This document shows, piece by piece, positions 60,741 to 64,000 of a stretch of 64,000 nt of DNA. Source of the DNA: Candidatus Zixiibacteriota bacterium (lineage in GTDB: Bacteria > Zixibacteria > MSB-5A5 > JAABVY01); assembly GCA_011056555.1 (NCBI GenBank), contig DSEQ01000006.1, positions 48,806 to 112,805 on the forward strand. The letters are read 5' to 3'. How positions within the stretch are numbered: position 1 is the stretch's first letter; each line of letters begins with the position of its first letter. Below the pieces are notes generated by a model. It searched no databases. It was given only the letters and a program-made list of their open reading frames with translations, and was not told the DNA's origin. The position numbers and the translations under genes were made by a program.

Positions 60741-61700
60741 GTGAAACACGTGTACAGCAAAACAATCGAAAAATCCTGCGGATTCGTTTTTGCTCTCTGG
60801 TCAGCAGGCGCTAAGGCTTACGAGTATCTTCTGCCGCCCGAACAGAGGCTAATCGAGGATCCCCTGGCCGGATATTATGCCGGAGCCTCCGGCATGCGTA
60901 TGGTTGACATACTGGGGGGCATCAATCCATCCTTGCGTAAAGCGATAGTGCTGAGGGCGCGTTACATGGATGATTATGCCCGCCAATCGATCAAAGCCGG
61001 ATGCACCCAGGTTGTTTTGATGGGTGCCGGGTATGACAGCCGTTACTGGAGAATCGATGAATTCAGGAATGTAAGTATATATGAACTTGACCTCGAGTCA
61101 ACCCAGCTTGTCAAGAAATCTCTTACACGCAGAAAGCTGGGTTACCTGCCGCGCAATGTGAAGTACATCCCGATTGACTTTTCCAGAGAGTCGATGACCC
61201 GGAAATTAAAAGATGCGGGATTTGAAAATCATAAGAAAACTCTGTTTATCTGGGAAGGCGTATCACTCTTCCTGAATCTTGATATCGTGCTTGAAATCCT
61301 GGGCAGCTTGAAAGAAATGGGCAACGGCCACCGCGCCGTATTCGATTTTGTGCCGCCAGAACTCATAGATGACGAAACGAATTATATTGGCAACCGGAAG
61401 CTGATCCAGCTCTGCGCCTCGATCAAGGAACCGCTCACATTTGGATGCCATCCGGTCAAGATGAAGAAATTCCTTCAGATGCTGGGATATTCGAAGATCA
61501 AAATAGTCAGCATGCGAGAAGCTCATCAACTATACCTCGGCTCCAATGAAATCGAGGATTGTTACTATTTCGTCACCGCCGAATGCGGGGGAATTCTAAA
61601 TGTCGATGATAATCCGAACGGGAATGGCAATCTGGTCCTGATACGAAGTAATAAGCAAATCTGCCCCGGCTCAGGCCATGCAACTCACAAAGCAAAATAG
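60741..61700 (+). CDS. LCMT/PPM1-type SAM-dependent methyltransferase
   Basis: A 319-residue cytoplasmic methyltransferase. GTG 60741 lies 8 bases after AAGGAGG; the frame begins 30 bases earlier inside the previous gene. LCMT/TIGR00027-type blocks: RLIEDPLAGYYAG, RARYMDDYARQSIKAG, the SAM loop VVLMGAGYDSRYWRI, IYELDLESTQLVKKSL and FIWEGVSLFLNLD. Related enzymes methylate carboxyl groups, some in secondary metabolism; the substrate here is unknown, perhaps a lipid headgroup. Last gene of the phospholipid operon. Its stop codon overlaps the tRNA 3'-end fragment, so its last residues may be altered by an integration event. Confidence 0.85.
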   Translation: MKHVYSKTIEKSCGFVFALWSAGAKAYEYLLPPEQRLIEDPLAGYYAGASGMRMVDILGGINPSLRKAIVLRARYMDDYARQSIKAGCTQVVLMGAGYDSRYWRIDEFRNVSIYELDLESTQLVKKSLTRRKLGYLPRNVKYIPIDFSRESMTRKLKDAGFENHKKTLFIWEGVSLFLNLDIVLEILGSLKEMGNGHRAVFDFVPPELIDDETNYIGNRKLIQLCASIKEPLTFGCHPVKMKKFLQMLGYSKIKIVSMREAHQLYLGSNEIEDCYYFVTAECGGILNVDDNPNGNGNLVLIRSNKQICPGSGHATHKAK

Positions 61701-61722
61701 CGGTGCAGGGACTTGAACCCCG
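61698..61722 (-). repeat. tRNA 3'-end fragment, candidate attachment site
   Basis: On the minus strand, CGGGG-TTCAAGT-CCCTG forms a full T-arm (GTTCAAGTC fits the invariant GTTCRANNC), followed by CACCGCT and A as the acceptor strand and discriminator. The 5' half, anticodon arm and D-arm are absent upstream, so this is not a complete tRNA. Such 3' fragments are the usual attL/attR of elements that integrate into tRNA genes. Confidence 0.6.
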
Positions 61723-62110
61723 GACTCTATCAGGGCCGATTTTCCAACTTTCTCAAGGTCATGGAATTATAGCATAAACGATTGTAATATAATAAAATAG
61801 AGGTTGTATAAGATTGTATATAAATATCCCAGAATGTCAGAAATTTCCGATTGATCTGCCACAAATCTGCCACACTTTGATGAAGAAAAAGGCGATCCAA
61901 ATTCTCTAAAAATATCATTGACAATCCCTGCGATTTTCATATTTTATTATTGCAGGCTTTCTCAACCTTAGACAGTATATCATTAATTAAAAACAGGCCA
62001 AGAAAGAACAGAGCGTATGAAAATGTATTCTCGCAGTTGCGGGAATCCCTACGTTCGGGCCTTACCGGTAACAACAGCTGTTAATCACATTATATTGAAA
62101 GGAGAAAATC
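61701..62110. other. 410-bp AT-rich region next to the tRNA fragment
   Basis: Contains the rest of the tRNA-like arm and, at 61854-61874, two direct copies of ATCTGCCACA spaced by one base (period 11 bp), plus TTGTATA twice (61804, 61814). Repeats of this kind next to an att site resemble integrase arm sites. An open minus-strand frame of 64 codons (61730-61924) matches nothing I know. No integrase is seen. Confidence 0.45.
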
Positions 62111-62461
62111 ATGAAAAAACTGATTGTATTGCTGTTGGGCGCCGTTATGGCGCTTCTCTGCTGCGACATAGGCGGTTCCGAACCAGATAAATTTATCGCT
62201 TTTCAGGGGATTGTCTATGACAAACAGACTGGCAATCCTATTCCTGAGGCAGAAGTTTTTTATGACGCTCGCCAGATCGATTCTCTGAGTCCGTCCGTGC
62301 TGACAGGAGAGGATGGTCATTACGGCTTCTCCATGTTTCAACATCAGTATGTCTTCATGCGCGCTGTAAAAGCAGGGTACATACCAATAGACACACAGAT
62401 TACCGTAGTCTCGTGGGGCATTATCATGGATGTCGATCTGGCCTTGGAAAGAGAGAACTAA
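62111..62461 (+). CDS. Small lipoprotein with carboxypeptidase-regulatory-like fold
   Basis: A 116-residue exported protein; ATG 62111 after GAAAGGAG. Signal and lipid-anchor-like start (LLLGAVMALLCCDIGG). The mature part is one Ig-like unit of the CarboxypepD_reg type: FQGIVYDKQTGNPIPEAEVF at the start and VLTGEDGHYGFSMF then VKAGYIPIDTQITV. Domains like this bind or stiffen surface proteins. First gene after the tRNA fragment. Function unknown. Confidence 0.75.
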   Translation: MKKLIVLLLGAVMALLCCDIGGSEPDKFIAFQGIVYDKQTGNPIPEAEVFYDARQIDSLSPSVLTGEDGHYGFSMFQHQYVFMRAVKAGYIPIDTQITVVSWGIIMDVDLALEREN

Positions 62462-62463
62462 GA

Positions 62464-62488
62464 GGAGGTGATTCTTATGATTGTTTAA
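62464..62488 (+). other. Strong ribosome site driving a three-codon frame
   Basis: GGAGGTGA (62464-62471), an extended Shine-Dalgarno, sits 5 bases before ATG ATT GTT TAA (62477-62488). Either a leader micro-ORF or the scar of a truncated gene. Confidence 0.4.
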
Positions 62489-62550
62489 GACATTAAACTG
62501 CAATGACTTATTGGGATAATAAACATTTCACTATCATATGGAGTATTAAA

Positions 62551-63387
62551 ATGTATAAGTATTCAAAGTCCACAATTTATGTAAGTTTGTTGACTTGTGT
62601 AATCTTCCTTTTTACATTTATTATTGGCTGTAATAATGAATCCATTATGGAGTCAGGCTCAGATAACTCCGAGGTCAAAAGAATATCCGAGGGCACGACT
62701 TTTTTGGAGGAAACGCTTCAAGTAACAAACACATATTCGGGTGAAAGTGCAGTAGAAGACCTTCATCCCAAACTTCTGAGTGACTATTCCGCCAAAGATG
62801 GCGTTATGGCACTCTCGATGGTCCCTGTTCCAGAATTCACCGGCGTTCAGGAGGGAAATGTTCTCGTTAGATGGGAAGACGGCAGCACAGAACCAGTATT
62901 TTATTCATTCGGAATGATTACGCTCATAAATCCTACTACCCAGGTTTATGGCTGCTACACAACGTTGGAAATATGGACAATAAGCTCACCGAGTTCAGCG
63001 GAGTTTACGCAATTGACATACTCTTCTACAGATTCTTCCTGGGCAAATGATACGAATAGTGTAGTTTATCTTATTGATCCTGAAGATGGAAGTCCAGATT
63101 ATTACGTTTATATGTCTTATGATGAGGGTGCAATTTGGGACACCGATCCCCAGTATGCGGATGATAACATCTCATTGGGTACCAAGAACAAAAAGAAGAA
63201 AAGTATCTGGGGAGACAGCTTCATCGACTGTGTCTATACAGGTACCGGAGCCGGTGCAACAGTCGGCACAGTCTATTGTATCGTTACAGGACCGGGCGTA
63301 GTTTTTTGCGTAATTTCGAGTTGGATTACAGCTGGATTAAGTTCAATTATTGCCTGCGGAATAGGAAAACTCTTTGGTTGGTTATAA
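62551..63387 (+). CDS. Lipoprotein with hydrophobic Gly/Cys-rich C-terminus
   Basis: A 278-residue exported protein from an AT-rich stretch. I use ATG 62551 (GGAG 8 bases before); an in-frame ATG at 62503 lacks a site. Lipobox-like FIIGCNN follows the signal helix. Residues about 30-215 are polar and beta-rich without a known family. After a basic KNKKKKS linker (about residues 211-217), the last 55 residues are hydrophobic, Gly-rich and hold four Cys (DCVYTGTGAGATVGTVYC, FCVISSW, ACGIGKLFGWL). That make-up resembles membrane-active bacteriocin precursors, but I cannot name a family. Confidence 0.6.
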   Translation: MYKYSKSTIYVSLLTCVIFLFTFIIGCNNESIMESGSDNSEVKRISEGTTFLEETLQVTNTYSGESAVEDLHPKLLSDYSAKDGVMALSMVPVPEFTGVQEGNVLVRWEDGSTEPVFYSFGMITLINPTTQVYGCYTTLEIWTISSPSSAEFTQLTYSSTDSSWANDTNSVVYLIDPEDGSPDYYVYMSYDEGAIWDTDPQYADDNISLGTKNKKKKSIWGDSFIDCVYTGTGAGATVGTVYCIVTGPGVVFCVISSWITAGLSSIIACGIGKLFGWL

Positions 63388-63389
63388 TT

Positions 63390-63512
63390 ATGACAAAGAA
63401 GAATGACAATCAAGAAAAGGTGTTTTGGAAGAGATACCGAGTTCCTATGCTTATTAGCTTTTTTACAGCAATAGTAGCTTCTCTGTTTTATATGTTTTAT
63501 ATAGCGAAATGA
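63390..63512 (+). CDS. 40-residue membrane peptide, possible partner of the preceding gene
   Basis: Starts 2 bp after the TAA of the preceding gene (ATG 63390), so it is probably translated by coupling. Charged N-terminus (MTKKNDNQEKVFWKRY) and one helix (MLISFFTAIVASLFYMFYIA). Small basic one-helix proteins are common as immunity partners of bacteriocins; this is only a suggestion from position and make-up. Confidence 0.45.
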   Translation: MTKKNDNQEKVFWKRYRVPMLISFFTAIVASLFYMFYIAK

Positions 63513-63629
63513 ACAGGGAACAACGAGGATATAACAAAACCTGGTGTTGTTGACAGAAATCGGGATTTTGGCCGGGTGCAGGGAGTCATGGTCGGCGCCG
63601 GTCTGCAATATACCTTCGGTTTCCCATGA
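63513..63629 (+). pseudogene. C-terminal remnant of an outer-membrane beta-barrel protein
   Basis: Open frame of 38 codons without a start, ending VQGVMVGAGLQYTFGFP and TGA at 63627-63629. The alternating pattern and aromatic end fit the last strand of a small outer-membrane barrel. Base composition is richer in G+C than the genes just before it, as if it belonged to the older chromosome. Confidence 0.4.
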
Positions 63630-63730
63630 TTATAGGAATATGATTTATATCCCGATTTCCCGCATTGATCATTTTGCTCAGTTGATGTTTAGCTATACTC
63701 AACCTTCCCCATTCCTCTAAAAAAAACAGC

Positions 63731-64000
63731 TCAGAGCAAAGCCTTAATCGTGTTCATATTGGAGACTGCGACCCACCCCCCGGCCGTGAGGGCTGCGCCG
63801 ACCACAAAGGCCAGAAAGTCCAGAAGATCTCCATACATATGCTTTCCGGGAAACCATTTGTTCCCGACTTCCCATAAAAAACCGAAACCTATTGCTGATG
63901 CGCAGGCGATGGCCGCCCCCTGGTATCCAAAGAAATGACCTCCGGCAGCAGTTACCGTAGCGGCAATCAACATGTGATAGACCCGGCTCCATTGCAGAGC
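63731..64000 (-). CDS. Membrane protein, N-terminus outside the window
   Basis: The frame is open to the end of the window, so at least 89 residues are present and more lie beyond. Two or three helices (AATVTAAGGHFFGYQGAAIACASAIGFGFLW in part, LLDFLAFVVGAALTAGGWVAV). The sequence EVGNKWFPGKHMYGDLLDFLA between helices resembles small phage- or plasmid-like and VanZ-like membrane proteins, but I cannot assign it. A first Met within the window would be at 63973. Confidence 0.6.
   Translation of the reverse strand, partial: ALQWSRVYHMLIAATVTAAGGHFFGYQGAAIACASAIGFGFLWEVGNKWFPGKHMYGDLLDFLAFVVGAALTAGGWVAVSNMNTIKALL

Noticed and set aside
61730..61924. 64-codon minus-strand frame as integrase remnant
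   Set aside because: It is next to the tRNA fragment but shows none of the Arg-His-x-x-Arg-Tyr catalytic blocks of tyrosine recombinases.
1..64000. CRISPR array, rRNA operon, transposase or complete tRNA
   Set aside because: No regularly spaced repeats, rRNA-like or transposase-like sequence were seen; the only tRNA-like sequence is the fragment at 61.7 kb.

Overview
The window looks like a chromosomal segment of an uncultivated Gram-negative bacterium of the FCB superphylum, most likely candidate phylum Zixibacteria or a close relative. This is an inference. It rests on four secreted enzymes that end in the same paired dockerin-like Ca-binding tail (DxNxDGxxNxSDAV..INYVFxGG), on a decayed FlgD/T9SS-type C-terminal sorting domain, on outer-membrane protein remnants, and on the mix of exported peptidases, RND efflux and OPT genes. 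No rRNA gene, complete tRNA, CRISPR array or transposase was seen. Coding density is high, starts are mostly ATG with good Shine-Dalgarno sites, and GTG or TTG starts are frequent.

Layout. 1-5.2 kb: methyltransferase fragment and an RND adaptor/pump pair, followed by a dead sorting-domain remnant. 5.4-12.6 kb: VOC-nitroreductase fusion, dockerin-tailed subtilase, MBL hydrolase, exported papain-like peptidase, DUF4136 lipoprotein. 12.6-17 kb: alanine/cation symporter with a Nudix hydrolase, TudS/YbgA-like protein, small membrane proteins and a YihY-type protein. 17.7-24.2 kb: three dockerin-tailed secreted proteins in a row (thrombospondin-3 repeat protein, sugar dehydrogenase, M28 peptidase) plus an orphan dockerin piece. 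24.4-31.7 kb: OPT transporter and S9 peptidase, then MscS, CorA and MscS-like channels. 32.0-36.4 kb: histidine kinase, a receiver domain fused to a DASS/SLC13 transporter, and a lone receiver. 36.4-40.6 kb: ABC-3 metal transporter parts, a ribbon-helix-helix/Cys protein, a fasciclin protein and a CarH-like B12 regulator. 40.9-47.7 kb: complete phoB-phoR-pstSCAB-phoU block with 11-bp Pho-box arrays. 47.9-57 kb: YceI, DUF1579, YCII-AHSA1, a Ser/Thr kinase with TPRs, a sigma-54 activator and a lipoprotein. 57.2-61.7 kb: phospholipid operon. 61.7-64 kb: AT-rich accessory stretch starting at a tRNA 3'-end fragment.

How the genes work together. The Pho block senses phosphate (PhoR/PstSCAB/PhoU) and acts through PhoB on tandem repeats seen before both phoB and pstS. 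The 57-62 kb operon holds a diacylglycerol-kinase-like protein, a CDP-diacylglycerol synthase and a phosphatidylcholine-synthase-like enzyme, which together would run DAG > PA > CDP-DAG > PC, with a thioester-reductase-like SDR and a methyltransferase added. The dockerin-tailed enzymes with the OPT transporter and the S9 and C1 peptidases describe a protein- and sugar-scavenging lifestyle. The most unusual system is the kinase/receiver-transporter/receiver cassette at 32-36 kb, in which phosphorylation would act directly on a membrane transporter whose two canonical SNT substrate motifs are replaced.
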